Assembly: GCA_028023455.1 (NCBI GenBank)
Contig: JAQFVV010006216.1
Coordinates: 5,474,877-5,538,876, forward strand
Source of the DNA: Epiperipatus broadwayi
Taxonomy: Eukaryota; Onychophora; Udeonychophora; Euonychophora; Peripatidae
Direction of reading: 5' to 3'
DNA length: 64,000 bases
Made by a program: the position numbers and the translations under genes
Part shown: in pieces, positions 39,164 to 51,705 of the stretch
Position numbering within the stretch: position 1 is the first letter of the stretch
Layout of the letters: each line of letters opens with the position of its first letter
The notes under the pieces: generated by a model
Database searches by the model: none
What the model was told of the DNA's origin: nothing
What the model saw: the letters and a program-made list of their open reading frames with translations, nothing else

Positions 39164-39300
39164 CATTATTATTCTTATCAATAGTATCAAAAATTTTCTG
39201 GTTTTCAGCAATCGCTTCATCTAAATGTTCTTGAACTTTTTCAATAATCCAATCTTCTAATTCCGATAAAGAAATAAATTCATTGTTATTAACATCCACC
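39164..39300 (-). CDS. SDF4: Cab45-like protein, coding exon 2 (EF-hand 1 and start of EF-hand 2)
   Basis: This 137-nt exon has an acceptor ending atttatag and a strong donor gtgagt. Its first G completes the Arg codon begun in exon 1, giving IFRR-VDVNNNEFISLSE. The EF-hand 1 loop DVNNNEFISLSE has acidic or amide residues at positions 1, 3, 5 and Glu at 12, so it should bind calcium. ELEDWIIEKVQEHLDEAIAE forms the linking helix, matching RWIMEKTAEHFQEAMEE in vertebrates. It ends in DKNNN plus one base, the start of EF-hand 2. Apparent coding further 3' of the donor (to 39087) is intron. Confidence 0.92.
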
Positions 39301-39996
39301 CTATAAATAAAAATATTCTAGATAAAGTTTTTATTTATTCCTACATCAATAAAATAAATTTCATTATTATTTTCAAACAATTTTTTCTTATACAAATAAC
39401 CATCAGTAAGAGAAATTTTTTAAAGTTCTCAAATCAATCTATTTATGCACATAGTAATAAAATCTTATTTACAGTAATAATAATTTATAAAATGATTAAA
39501 TGAAATGCAAATTTATGATAATTTTGGACAGGTGTTATATACTCAATTCATTTACATCTATAATAGCAATGTGTTCTACTATTAATCAGTAAATAAAAAA
39601 TAACTTTCAGAACAAAAATTCATTCTAACACTACATTAATTAAGTCTTGGGAAAAAATAGGCAATCAGAATAGATTTTAAATGCTTTCTTTATATTTAAC
39701 TAATCTGCAAATTAATTTAAATATATAGAATATCAATTAGAAATAATATGATCAATCTATGTAATATTTTAAAAATAGATATAAATTTCTTACAACATTA
39801 AATTTTCATTTCAAAAGCTAATGGATGATAAATCTTCACACTGTAGAAATTGCACACTAATAACATTTAGATATTTGAATAACACATCGGTAATTCAATG
39901 AAACGAAAGATTTCAACAACTAAAAATATAAAATAATAAATCTATAAAAAAATCACCTTACTCCATAATATGACTTTCGCTTACATATTGCTGTTA
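39301..39996. other. Start-proximal part of intron 1, nothing recognised
   Basis: AT-rich DNA upstream (gene sense) of exon 2. The polypyrimidine region before the exon 2 acceptor is short. No element recognised. Confidence 0.35.
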
Positions 39997-40048
39997 TAGC
40001 ATCATCATTTTCATCAGTTCTATGCCACTTGTTATCCTATATTATCGA

Positions 40049-40107
40049 ATCCAATATTCTCAGACTAGTTTCAAGCCTATGGCTTTCATCAGTGAAGAGC
40101 TTTAGAT
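40049..40107 (-). ncRNA. Hammerhead ribozyme motif HH5 (family B)
   Basis: Minus-strand order: outer stem I ATCTAA, inner TCTTCA, core CTGATGA (40086-40092), stem II AAGCC-ATA-GGCTT (five perfect pairs, 40073-40085), GAAAC, TA, triplet GTC, TGAGAA, TTGGAT. Inner stem I pairs A-U, C-G, U-A, U-G, then one mismatch and U-A. Outer stem I pairs ATCTAA with TTGGAT through one wobble. Predicted cleavage lies between 40063 and 40062. This copy has the best stem II of the set and both invariant core blocks intact. Confidence 0.87.
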
Positions 40108-40370
40108 CTTGGAGCTGTGCACCTATATCTTTAGAATCTAATGCAACCTTCAAGAAGCTATTATTTGCCTTTCAGCTATACTATCAAACTATCAACCCAT
40201 ATAAAATGTTTTTAATTTGTGGTTTCAGATCTATATAATTATGCAAGCAAGTTGACACAGATTGAAAACATTTATACATGGGTTGATAGCTTGATAGTAT
40301 ACCAGAGAGGTAAATGATAATTGAAAAGAGGATGCATTGGATTCTAAAGATCCAAATGTACTGGTCCAAA

Positions 40371-40429
40371 ATCCAAAGCTCTTCACTGATAAAAGCCATA
40401 AGCTTAAAACTAGATTACGGATATTGGAT
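40371..40429 (+). ncRNA. Degenerate hammerhead motif HH6 (family B, right arm)
   Basis: The inverted-arm partner of HH5. It keeps ATCCAA, TCTTCA, a stem II AAGC-CATA-AGCTT and TTGGAT. The core has mutated to CTGATAA (40386-40392; the invariant G is lost), GAAAC has become AAAAC, and the cleavage triplet is altered to GAT. It should be inactive. Confidence 0.75.
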
Positions 40430-41299
40430 AGGATAAACATTAATAAGCATTATTATCTGGCATCTATAATACAATTAAAGCTTAGAGTGGGTGGCATAGA
40501 AATATTAAAAATGATGCTAATTTAAATCATTGTATAAAAAACTTTTGTGAAAATCTAATAAAAACAAAACCTTTGATTTGATGAGGAGATATTTTGTCAT
40601 ATATAATCATGTTTAAGATGAATATTAATTAGACATTCAACTCAAAAATCCTTTTTGCAAATGTAGAAAATAAAATTAAGAGGTATTAACTAAAAATAAC
40701 ATAACTGTACAGCATTTCAAATTATATTCACTATCACATTGTAATATTACTGTATATATACATTGTAATGGTAAGGAAGATGGGTAAATATGAAATGGCA
40801 AATCATCCTCATCCCCAAATATCATAATCTCAATTAACATTGCCAATGAATATAAAAAGAATAAATATAAAAAGAACATGAGAACATCAGCATTTAATAA
40901 AAATAAGTAGTTATAATAATAATGTTATATCACCAGCATTAAATCAAAATAATCAATAGTCCTCTCTTACGACTAAATCCAAAAGATACTTAGGCTAATT
41001 ATCTTCTATGTAATATCAAAGCATAATATAAAACAATCATCTGGATAAACATGCTTAAGCGCTAATGTATCTATCAAAAAATAATGCTGTTATGCCTTAT
41101 GAAATTAAGAATCATGGCTATTATAGAGGTGAAGTTATTGACTTATATTGCTTTCACAAAAAAAAAAAATTATCATTTATAGAAGATAATCTCTCTAATG
41201 TTTTATTATTATTCTATATGGAGAGATAATAAGGGTTTGAAAATGCCCATTCTATAAATTTCTATTCCAGACATGTGTTCTATGTTGATCATATAATAC

Positions 41300-41620
41300 A
41301 TAGTTTTGTAGATCATGATCAAAGCAAGATATAGATTAATGAAAACAGGAGATCTAAGAATAAATAAGCAGAAGACCTCTATCCAAACTTTTCAGTTAAG
41401 TGATAAAGTTATGATTTGGATTAATCCTATAAATCACCCTGAAAAACATGTATATAAAAATTTTCAAGAAATTTATGATGGTCAATTTACTATCATTCAC
41501 CAACGTAACAATAATGCTTTTGTACTAGCTAATGAAGGAATAGAAAAGAAAATATATAACGCCTGTTCTTTGAAACTTGTCAAAGAGAACTTAACTAGTA
41601 ATGATGAGTAGGTGGTTTGA
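41300..41620 (+). mobile_element. Ty3/gypsy-type retrotransposon fragment, integrase C-terminal (GPY/F-like) domain
   Basis: The open frame 41315-41611 encodes 98 residues: MIKARYRLMKTGD, then FQLSDKVMIWINPINHPEK, YKNFQEIYDGQFTIIHQR and NNAFVLANEGIEKKIYNACS followed by LKLVKE. It matches the layout of the C-terminal integrase module of Ty3/gypsy elements: basic helix, (I/F)xxGDKVxL, a P-x-K-(F/Y)xGPY block (here FQEIYDGQF) and a final LKxY-type segment. No reverse transcriptase or long terminal repeats were found nearby. Isolated fragment, though the frame is still open. Confidence 0.6.
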
Positions 41621-44336
41621 TAAGCTGATGGTTATAAGATGTAAGATTTTAATATGCGTGCTAATTATGGGTTGAAGATATTTGTATGATTATGCCTTTT
41701 CATTGAAAGAGTTGACTGAACTACAAGTGTGTGCTTGTCCTCAAAACCCCCATGTAAGTTGATAGTGAAGCACCAGTTGAAAGATATCCTGGGTTCACTA
41801 GAGGGTAGCTAGCAGAAAGAAATTTCAAGTGAAATGATAATTATAAATTGTATAGTTAAAGTCAGATGCTCAGTAATTTTCCTGACATTCGTAAAAAAAA
41901 AACTATCCAAACCCAAGAGTCCCTGATTAGCAACCTGTATTATACAATTAGGCTCACAATATAGTACAACATCCTTAAGAAATTAAAATTGGATTTAGTT
42001 AACATTTAGTCCGTTTATTTTAGTATTAGAAGTGATTTTAAACTTAGTATCTCTACTATTTTGATCTCGCTCATTATTCAGTTTATCTCTATGTTTATTC
42101 AGTTTAGTTTACTATTGAAGATGATTTCAAAGTTGCTGAATTTCTAGTTCTTAAGATTATATGTATGAATTTAATATTAATGTTTAATGTAGAAATAAAA
42201 TTATCCAATGTCAAAGTTCTAAATTGACTTATTTTATTTCTAACCTGGTAGGAGGACAATGTATCAGTTGCAAAACGAGATATATAATTGACTACAAGAG
42301 TAGTTAAGTGCTGGTTATCTATGGATAACAATTTTAATAAAAACAATATTAACAAAAAAAAAAAGGTAGACAAGTAAGTTAGAAAAAATATATACATTTT
42401 TGCTTACAAATTAAAATTTGCTTGTGTTGTTTCTAAAATTAAGATTCAAAGATCAGTTATTTAAAATTTAAATAATTAAAATCTGGATTTTTTTTTCTTT
42501 TAAAAAAAAAAAGATTTAAGTTATACTTTGTTCAAATATCAATTTATAAAGGGATTTGTATTATAACAAATATATATATATTTTTTTTTTGCTATAAAGG
42601 AATAGGATTAGAAAAGTAATGTGATTCTAAAATTTTTATTGAAAGCTAGCATTCTTGTCAGCATCTCCAGTCTATCTTTTGTTTTACAATCATCATTAGT
42701 TTATTTTTATTAGCAGCCAAGTTATGAACAAAGATAAATATTATAAAATGAACATTGTTCACAGCAGCTAATTCCTGTGTATCATTTACCTTGAATCAAT
42801 GTAATCTGAATTGATTATTTATTTTTGCCCTGATATGTGATCAAATACAAATTGCCATTTCTGAGTTCTGCTAAACCTACAGTAGAAATTTGTTTGCAAA
42901 ATGATTGTTAACTGAAAGTCCTCTCTTACAGAATATGTTTTGGAGAGGTGAAGAAATATGATTTAAGAAAATATGATCTGAATAAATTAAAACCTGAAGC
43001 AACGGAAGGAATTAAAAAGAATTATTGTTTCTACATTTCAAGGATGATATAGTGTCTTCAATGCTGAAATAAACTCCATAATGAAAAGCAAACAAAAGAA
43101 AAAATGTTAAGCTTAACATAAAAGGGATTTTAAACCTAAGACATTGATAAAATTTTAGTGTTTAAAAGACTGATCACTTGAAAGATGGTAATGTCTAAAT
43201 AATTATTTTATAATTTAATGTAATGATGTTTTAAATATTTTATATGTCTTATTTTATATTTTCTTGTTAGTTAATAATCCTACCTTTCTATTTCTCTTCT
43301 CACAAGTTCTACCATTTAAATTATAAATTAAATGTATAATAGCTAGGAAGATACAAGTTCATATTCTATTAAATTAGTCATGGTAGTGTTTTTAATAAGA
43401 ATGATGGTGTAGTATATTCTCTTATGAATTTCCCAGTTTGGGATGGTACTCTGGTTTTTAACCTAATATAAATTTGTAATCCATAGAAGATCTAATTTCC
43501 TTTTAGTCATATTGAGGAAAGAATAATAGTCTGGAAAGATGAAATAGTAATATTTTTATTATTATAGCTATGACTGACTATTAGTATGCTTTATGATTGA
43601 ATTAAATTATATTTTTACTCCTATTTTGTTTCATTTCTATTATTTGGATTTGATGTGAAATCTCATTTTATTTTAATTATTACGCACTAACCTTTCACAT
43701 CTATATGATTATTATAATTTGTGCTGAATTATCTCTGCTAATCACATTTGACAAATGGCAGGAGTGTTACAATATGCATATTTCATATATATATATTCAT
43801 CTATAATTTTATTCACAGAAAACCTAATTTCGAATGTGCAAATAAATTAGAATTGATTCGAGAAAGTGGATGAGTTTTGTAAGTTTATTAAAATGATTTT
43901 AATCTGAATTGTAAATGGTTACTATTTGTATGCATATTGAAATTTAGCTTTCCCTTGAGTATTATATATTCTCGGTGCTATATATTTAATAACTGTCGTT
44001 TATGGGCTAATTAAAATTATTAAAGATTTATACACATTTATATATGTATTGAATTATTTATGCTTATTTTTATTATAGAAATTATTGGATAGTTGGATTT
44101 TATTTTTTGTATAACACAATGTTTTTATTAGTTATTTCATTACACTACTGCATTAACAATAATTGTAATCGTCTCATTGTTAATCAAATTAGCTGTTCAT
44201 TTTCAAATAGTATTGCTTCTTCTGATTTATTTTCAATGTATGTTAGCATTTTAATACATTTTCTATGAAGTAATGTCTTTATTTTTTTAATATGAGGGTT
44301 ATATAAATTTATATTATTTTTTTGGTTTGAGTTAAA
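41621..44336. other. Intron 1 sequence, nothing recognised
   Basis: AT-rich intronic DNA. The open frame at 42104-42397 (minus) has no motif. The first few hundred bases might be the 3' end of the gypsy-type element, but I could not define a terminal repeat. Confidence 0.35.
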
Positions 44337-44960
44337 TAATATTTTTATAAAGTGCAGACGGTATTGAAAATTAAATTGAGAGAGTGCAAACTTCTCAAGC
44401 GCTTGTGACTATTAGTAACCAATCAGATCTTAAGCACTGGGACAGAGAATTTAACAAGAAAAGAGTGGTTCCCACTCTCTTCTTTATATATATCCAAGCC
44501 AGTCCAAAGTACTTATATCTGAGAGCATGAATGGGAACCACCCTTTTCTTGCTAAATTCTCTGTCCCAGTGCTTCAGATCTGATTGGTTACTAATAGTCA
44601 CAAGCGCTTGAGAAGTTTGCTCTCTCTCAATTTAATTTTCAATACCGTCTGCGCTTTATAAAAATATTATTTATATATATTGCTGCAAAGTTATAACATC
44701 AAAAAAAACTACTGCGTAGTAAATTGAAAAATTTCACGCTGTATGCTTACAATTTGATCTCAGTCAATTAAGTGTGATGATATTTAAGATTCACGCTCTC
44801 AGATATAAGTACTTTGGACTGCCTTGGATATATAGAAAGACAAGTAAAGAAGAGAGTGGGAACCACTCTTTTCTTGTTAAATTCTCTGTCCCAGTGTTTA
44901 AGATCTGATTGGTTACTAATAGTCACAAGCACTTGAGAAGTTTGTACTCTCTCAATTTAA
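44337..44960. mobile_element. Foldback family C with three arm copies
   Basis: The left arm (about 44337-44530) is inverted relative to two right-hand copies: a short one at about 44533-44669, ending ccgtctgcgctttataaaaa, which mirrors tataaagtgcagacgg at 44347, and a longer one at 44794-44960. The arms share gtgggaaccac...cttttcttg, aattctctgtcccagtg, gatctgattggttactaata and gtcacaagc. The left arm plus the 44794 copy would make the original palindrome, with the middle arm duplicated. No hammerhead core was found in it. The open frame at 44395-44601 spans the palindrome and is not a gene. Confidence 0.78.
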
Positions 44961-47900
44961 GTTTGAGTTAAAGTTATTTTTAAAGAAATTATATGTGATC
45001 TATATAATTTTATATATCTTACTAAAGTCATTGAATGTAATTTCATATATTTTATTCTTCCCTTAATTTTTTTAATATCATTTATATGCAAAATTTAATG
45101 TTTTTATACATAAATTATTAATTTTTGTATCATTCTAATTTTTTTTTACTACAACGTATCTTATATTTGTATTTTTATTTGTATTTATATTATAGTGTTA
45201 ATTTTATAATTCTATCATTTATAAAATTTGCATATCATTTATAAAATGTGTAAGATAATTACTATCTTTATATCAAGGCAATTTTTATACTTAAACTCAG
45301 TGTGCTAATAATATGTTAAAACTCCATGGTTAACTTCTTTTCTACATATTTTATAACTTTTATTGTCAGGATTCTCTCCCATAATTTCTATAATAAAATA
45401 ATTGATCTTACCATTTATTTTTTAACCAATAATGAATTTAATGTTAGAGCACATTTTACTTATTATGTTCAATAAAGATTTCAACAATGTTAAAATTTTT
45501 AAAAAATCAATTAGATATTCCTTATTAAAAAAAAGTATTTCTTTATATAATTTCAAAATTTTGTATGCATATTACTTAATACAATACTTAGAACTTTGCT
45601 CATTAATACTTGTTTATTAATGTGGTTTTTCATTATTAAATTCAGCGCAATTATTTTTTTATATGTAATTAACATCTTTTCTTTTACCTGTAATATTTTT
45701 CTCTACTATTAAATTGTTCATGTCTATAAAATTTGAAACTATGTCTATTTTAATAAATGTGAATTTTAATTGTAATAATTTTTGATAATATCAATAAAAT
45801 ATTTTATAAAGAGTGCAAATTGTTTTTATAAAACTCTTCATTTTACAGATGCTTGTTAACCATTTAGAAGCTTATTCTGTGCTTTTTAATTTATTATTAT
45901 TATGCAATTGATTTTCATTCATCTTCTTTTTTTTGTTTGTAACAAGTATAATGACATTATGTTTGTTTTAAAAAATATATTGCATGCATGCAATGTTAAG
46001 TTCTTTTAAAAACTTCTAAAATTCCATTCTTATGCATCTTGAGTACAATTCTTTTATTTTTATAGTTTGATTTGATCTATAGTTTTCATCAGAACTAAAA
46101 ATATAATTTTAACACAAATATAAAATTTATTTTTTAATAATTTTGTGGACAATATCTGACTTTAAACAGTTTAATACATTTTTAAAATTTAATAATTTAA
46201 ACAATCATATGTATACATCCCAAATTGTGTTTGTATAACTTATAAATTAACAAATTATATCCATTAATAATATACTCCTAAAATAATATTCAAAGACAAA
46301 ATTAAAAGCTTTAATTATATAATGACACTATCCTTATTAGATAAATACATTAATGATTATTACTAATTATTTATTAAACTATAGATTCTCATATCATTCC
46401 TAGCCCAGATGATCTTTAAACCCAGTTAAGGATTAATGCTTTTTAAAATTAAATAGAAATACATAGTAATCCAAATTTATACTTCTTTTTCCATATATAT
46501 TATCATTATTAAATATATTTAAACTTTCATCCCATTACAGATATGATATGATAATCTCTAGCTTACACAAAATGTTTAGTATAATCATTATTGTTTTTAT
46601 CTAAAGTGGATAATGTTAAAGATGTAAGTGGAAGTTGATTCAATTGCAGAAATTTAATATTGATAAATTCTGAACAAATGATGAAGACATATATAAACAC
46701 TGAAGAATTTTTGTTCAGCATGAAATGCATTTTGAAGATTATTTACTTTTTACAATGTCGTTATCCATATACTTCAAAAAAGTGTGACGGAATAAATTTT
46801 AAATATATATAAATTTATATAAAACCAATGCACATAGAATATCTATTTATATATCTTATTAATTAATTGAATATTTTAAATCAAATCCAATAAATATTTA
46901 AATCATTCAAATTAAATATTGTATAACGATGCCTATATTTATACAAAACTGATTTTAATAATCCTAATTAATTAACTATTTAAATTATTAAATTTATTTA
47001 CATTTTAAGATTGTATTTATTGTCAGACTATTTAAAATAAGTATTGTAAGCAAAGATAAAATTATTAATAATTAAATTTTAATATCTATATTAAAATTAT
47101 ACTTTCAGTTAAATTAAATAAAATAAAGAAATATAAAAGCACTGTATTCAAGTACATTAAAGAGAGGATTTTTTAAAAGTATTAATAAAATAATATAAAA
47201 AAGGACTAGAAAGTTTCAACACCAAATAGAATGAATTAAATAGGTATAGAATACTATTACCAAATGACAACATATGATTATCATTAATGTTAGTTTTCTA
47301 TGGCTTACCATTCTCTTAACAAAATTTATTCCAGCAGTTCAAATTTAGAACTTCATCATAAACATTAATGAGCTGCATAAATGTATGATTTCATAAATAT
47401 ATACATGCATTTTAATAGATATAGATTACAAATAATTTTTGTTACAAAATTATGTTTATGATAAATTAAATACTCCCTGTCCCCAAATATGCTAATTAGT
47501 CAAAATATAGGAGTCAAATAATTAAAATATATTGATAATACATTACATAATGAAACTAATATTTATATAAAACTAATTTTAACAATTCTAATTAATTGTT
47601 TAAATTATAAAATTTATTTTAAAATTTTAAAATGTATTTAGTGATAAACTATTTAAAGTATTCTATGTAAAGATAAAATTATTAATAATAAAATTTTAAA
47701 TATTTTTAATTTTGTCAATTTTAATTAAACATATCTTACAAGATTATCTTTTTTTTTTTTTTTTAATGTCCAGTATTTGCTTTTTACTAGTTGAAACAAA
47801 GTATTATTTTAGTATTGTCTAAAAAGTGAGAATGGTATTTGAATTATAATTATATGTTTTTACTATTTATAATTAATTGTTAAATGCTTTTAGAAAAATT

Positions 47901-48500
47901 CAGACTTAAACTTTTCAAATACATATAACAGTTAGTAATAGCAAATGTGATAATATGCACAACAGCTCAAGTAGTACTATTAAACTCTTTTTCAGATGTT
48001 GTTGGCCTGATTGAGTTAATAGTACTAACATAAAAATCAAATCTTAGACCTTTAGATTCATGAATACTGAATTCAACGTAATGCTCGAACAATTAGGCAA
48101 TTCTTTCCAAATAACAATCAGTAGAAATTTTATATACTTATCTATAAGGGTCCTCTTGAAATCGATTTTTTCTTGACAAGATTAATAAGTGTTTACAAAC
48201 TTTATGAATTATGGCATTAAGCTGATTGATAGGATTATTTGCCATTATTATGTAAACAGCTATTTTAAATTTTCTTCTTTTTACTTTATGTCCAATATGT
48301 CATGTGTGCAATCTGCTATATAAAAAAATAATTCTCTAAATGAAAAAAAATAAAACAATAAAAGAAACTTGTAAACCATCATACAGTAGCAAATAACTTA
48401 ATAGTTTCATCAGGTGAAAATCTTATTTTTAAATATCCAACAGATAAGAAAACTTCTGTTTTAAAAAATAATTAAACTTAGCTATTATAATATCTAATAT
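44961..48500. other. Intron 1 sequence, nothing recognised
   Basis: Very AT-rich intronic DNA with poly(T) runs (for example near 47750). The open frame at 45432-45620 has no motif. Nothing supported. Confidence 0.4.
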
Positions 48501-48504
48501 CCTT

Positions 48505-49060
48505 TGTTAGATATAATGGCAGCAACTGAGGAAATCACTTAAGAAGTATTTCTAAAAGAAGCCGCATAATTATATTAAAGAATGAAAAAAAACTAGAAAG
48601 ACACAATCAAAATCAAATAATAATTAAGTTGAGCGGAAAATATTAAATCTCTAAAATAGACTAATTTATAATCATTCTTCCTGCTGACAAGAGCAATGTT
48701 ACAATTGTAATGGATACTATTGATTACAATAAAAAAATAAAAAGAAAGCTCCTTATAACAAGCCAATACAAAAAGTAGAAAAAATGTTAGACTAACTACA
48801 AAAAAAAGCATTATTCAGAAAGTATTGAAGGTATTTCACTGATTTAGAAAAATGTAGATTAATATATTTCAGCAGAACATCTTTATTACCTATCTATATT
48901 CATAAGAATTGTGTTCCATTAAAACCGAAGAGTAGTCCTGGAAACTCACAAATTGTCAAGATTTCTTCTTAAGGTATTTAATTCTTTAGCATAGAAGACA
49001 CATTTCTTTACAAGAGATTCAAAGAACTTTGTGTTTTTTTTCAAGAACATAAAAATTTAA
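48505..49060 (+). mobile_element. Decayed Penelope-like element, N-terminal reverse transcriptase region
   Basis: Plus-strand translation across frames gives AATEEIT*EVFLKEAA, then IILPADKSNVTIVMDTIDYN (48669-48730). Downstream come FSRTSLLPIYIHKN and PLKPKSSPGNSQIVK near 48870-48960, then KTHFFTRDSKNFV. Penelope-like reverse transcriptases have the same order: EEIxxEVFLK, (I)ILPADKGNxTVVMD, an LPKxHKxxxPLRPIVS stretch ending in NSPTYxLAKF, and a DSxxFV segment. Multiple stops and frameshifts. The downstream catalytic part and GIY-YIG endonuclease were not found. It is relevant because elements of this class are known carriers of hammerhead ribozymes. Confidence 0.6.
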
Positions 49061-50359
49061 AGAAATTACATATTGGTAAGCTTTATCATGGAAATCTTAT
49101 TCATACATGTATCCTGCAATATAGCAATGCCTATTGTAAGGAAAAAAAAAAAAGAATAATAGCATACAAAACAGAACAACTTCACCAAATGATAATACAT
49201 GTATTCTTTCAGCTTCAAAAGTTTAGGTTCAGTTTTTAAGTTTTGGGTTTATTTTTTGCATTTTGATTAAACCATAGCTATGTTGATGATAGGTTAAAAT
49301 TACTATTTCATGTTCATTTAGGATATATAGATGTAGCAATTAAATCTTGGTTTAAGCAGCTGGTTCTTCCTGTAGCATTGGGCATCAGATTTTTTCCTCT
49401 TCTAAGGTGGATAGATAGCAGATACATATTCAGATGTTTTCTGTTGTTGACAGGTTCCTTGATGTGACTCAGCAATGGGGTTTTGGTCTGCCTTCTGCCA
49501 GCTTAACAGAGCAAGGTAGATAATGGCTTCTCTATTCTTGCATGATAGACTTGCTGGAACTCGCAGATAAAAATTAATTAAAACAGAATAATAATAATGG
49601 CAAAAAGATAATCACTGGCAGAATAAAGACAGAATAGTAATAACAAATGTAGAATAATGACCAACATAATTTCCAGTTCTATTTATATGAGTAAGAGCTA
49701 TCTTAGCTGTAAAATTTGGACCCCTCTCTTGTCATTTGAAATCTTTGACTTATTGACTAACAATCCCTTTTCTTCTATAGTTCATTTTATAATTATTATT
49801 TAATCATCACTATCATTAGCAGATACTCATAATAGACTATGGCTATACTAACCTCAGAAAAAAAAGTAACAAAGAACAAAAAGTTAAAAGATGAGTTTTA
49901 CAATGAATTTAAAACCAATATATAAACAATAAAACATTTTTATATATGATATGCTGATTTTTAGTTGTTTTACTTTATATCTCAATAGATGGCCCATTAT
50001 ACTCTATTCTCAATCACATCCTCTTAATGAAAGTAAACAAAATTGCATCTCTTTAGATTCTTTGGATAATCTTTATAACATAAAGTGGCTCTATCTCTCT
50101 AATAGAAACCATATTCATGTTCATTGTGATACATTTTTAGTAAGTCGATAATTCTTCATGTGTTTCACATGTCCAATCAAACAAATATATAATCATGTAT
50201 TTTTAGATTAAAGATTACATCAGATTTATGATTTTCTCATTATATTTTCAAAATATTATAAAGCATCTCTAAATAAAATTTCTTCAATGCTTTAGTCTAT
50301 GCCTCACTTCCATATAATAAAATTGGTAAAATAAGAGACGTATATACAATTACTTTAAC
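49061..50359. other. Intron 1 sequence with an unclassified, less AT-rich stretch at 49250-49560
   Basis: The stretch around 49340-49560 is richer in GC than its flanks (for example gtgactcagcaatggggtt), suggesting an old repeat, but I recognise no family. Open frames (such as 49951-50151) carry no motif. Confidence 0.3.
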
Positions 50360-50606
50360 TGAAGTAATAATAATACTCAGCCATTAAGCTAAGGCACATG
50401 CGCTTTGTGGATTTTTAACTATAAATGAATACCCTCACTTCCAAACATAAGATAAAGTCTTTGTGAAAAGACAGAAAGGATAGATGGATGCATTCTATCT
50501 TTTCAAAAGACTTTATCTTGGGTTTGGAAGTGAAAGTATTCATTTATAGTTAAAAATCCACAAAGTGCATGTGCATTAGCTTAATGGCTAATTATTACTA
50601 TTACAG
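50360..50606. mobile_element. Hairpin MITE (family D)
   Basis: An almost complete palindrome of about 247 bp. The left arm has gccattaagctaaggcacat, then gctttgtggatttttaacta and taaatgaata, cttccaaac, aagataaagtc. The right arm gives the same words inverted. Centre near 50480. No coding capacity. A target duplication could not be assigned with certainty because the flanks are AT-rich. The extreme self-complementarity fits a foldback MITE. Confidence 0.8.
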
Positions 50607-51265
50607 TTTATAAAAACATTGCACTATATAAAATAAATATCTCATTTAACTGAAGTAATTATATCACTACTCTGACTTTTAATTTGTTAAATAAAACAGC
50701 AACATATTGGAAACTACTTTGTATTTCAATATCCAAGTCTGTCTTTTCAATTAAAAAGTTATCCAAACATTTAAAGCATCAAGCTAGTGATCATTCAGAA
50801 CAAAAGTGAATTTATTTCTCATTTCTGTGCTTCAGTACTCCAAGAAAAATAATAAAAAGTCATCTATAAAATGTAATTAGTGATGTAAAATTCATAAATT
50901 AATGCTAAAAGTCTATAATAGTTTATATTATATTGTAATCATGGATCACAAAAGTTTAAAATTCCCTAATCGCAGTTATTAAACTATTAGCCAGTTGGTT
51001 TGTTTTTACAGAAATTCACCTATACAGTCAAATATTGTAAAGGACTTAAAAAACATAGCAGCAATCATTCTAAGCCACAATCTAATTCAGGAACATGTCA
51101 AGGTGAAGCATAACATTTACAGCAAGTTGTGAGCTTACTATTAGATGAGCCTGTAGATTTAAAGCAACTTGCTAGCGGACAGCAAGATAACAGCTCCAGC
51201 AAATGATTAAAATACTAGAGAATCCCCATGCTGAATCATTTAAATATAAACAACAATATTTTTTT
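50607..51265. other. Intron 1 sequence, nothing recognised
   Basis: AT-rich intronic DNA with no supported feature. Confidence 0.35.
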
Positions 51266-51705
51266 GTCTGGCTAGTTCAGTCAGATAGCATGTTAATCTC
51301 AGAATCACGAGTTCAGACACCACAATGAATGTCAGATATATATTTATCGGAAAATGTGAAGAGATTACCTTTAAATATAACTAACTGGTGTAACTTTCAT
51401 AGACTTATATAGAAAGTAGATAATAATGGTATTGATTGAACCTAAAAATGGATATTTCCCAATCTTCTCTTCAAATCAATATTAGGGATTTAAAATGGGC
51501 TTTATCACTAAGAAGTAATTTGTTTTACTTGAAATAATGAGAGACATGCATTCACAGCCTTTATTTGGTCACTAGTGTTTCATGTAAAAAGAAAAATGCT
51601 GAATGGTCTAATTTCAACCATTTCTATTTTCCCAATTCCAATAGCATTTGGCATTTTCTCAGTGGTTAAGAATTCTCTCTAAAAAAAATTTTTTTTTATA
51701 GATAC
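51266..51705 (+). mobile_element. SINE-like repeat with tRNA-Lys-related head (copy 1)
   Basis: The first 70 bases resemble tRNA-Lys: gtctggctagttcagtcaga (A-box region) followed by ttaatctcagaatcacgagt and ttcagacacc (a degraded B box, about 51310-51321). The following body of about 340 bases recurs as an inverted copy at 52775-53140, with matching blocks acctttaaatataa, aactttcatag, cacagcctttat, catttggcattttctcagtg, and an A/T-rich end. A tRNA head plus an unrelated body and an A/T-rich 3' end is the plan of a SINE, pol III-transcribed and dependent on a partner LINE. Confidence 0.65.

Larger units (their letters stand above)
39997..40519. mobile_element. Foldback family B with hammerhead motifs
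   Basis: A palindromic element of about 523 bp. The left end, tagcatcatcattttc...ctatgccac, is mirrored at the right by gtggcatag...aaaatgatgcta. The arms (about 39997-40225 and 40245-40519) are inverted copies throughout, including ctatcaaactatcaaccca mirrored by tgggttgatagcttgatag near the centre. Each arm carries a hammerhead motif homologous to family A, but the rest of the sequence is only distantly similar. No coding capacity: the open frames at 40029, 40184, 40231 and 40337 are shadows of the palindrome. Confidence 0.85.

Noticed and set aside
40029-40525. Four short open frames on both strands
   Set aside because: They mirror each other across the family B palindrome and have no independent support.
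44337-44960. Hammerhead motif in foldback family C
   Set aside because: Neither CTGANGA nor GAAA blocks occur in the arms on either strand.
48400-48440. CTGATGA on the minus strand close to the Penelope-like relic, as another hammerhead
   Set aside because: No GAAA block follows a plausible stem II and no matching stem I; insufficient for a ribozyme.
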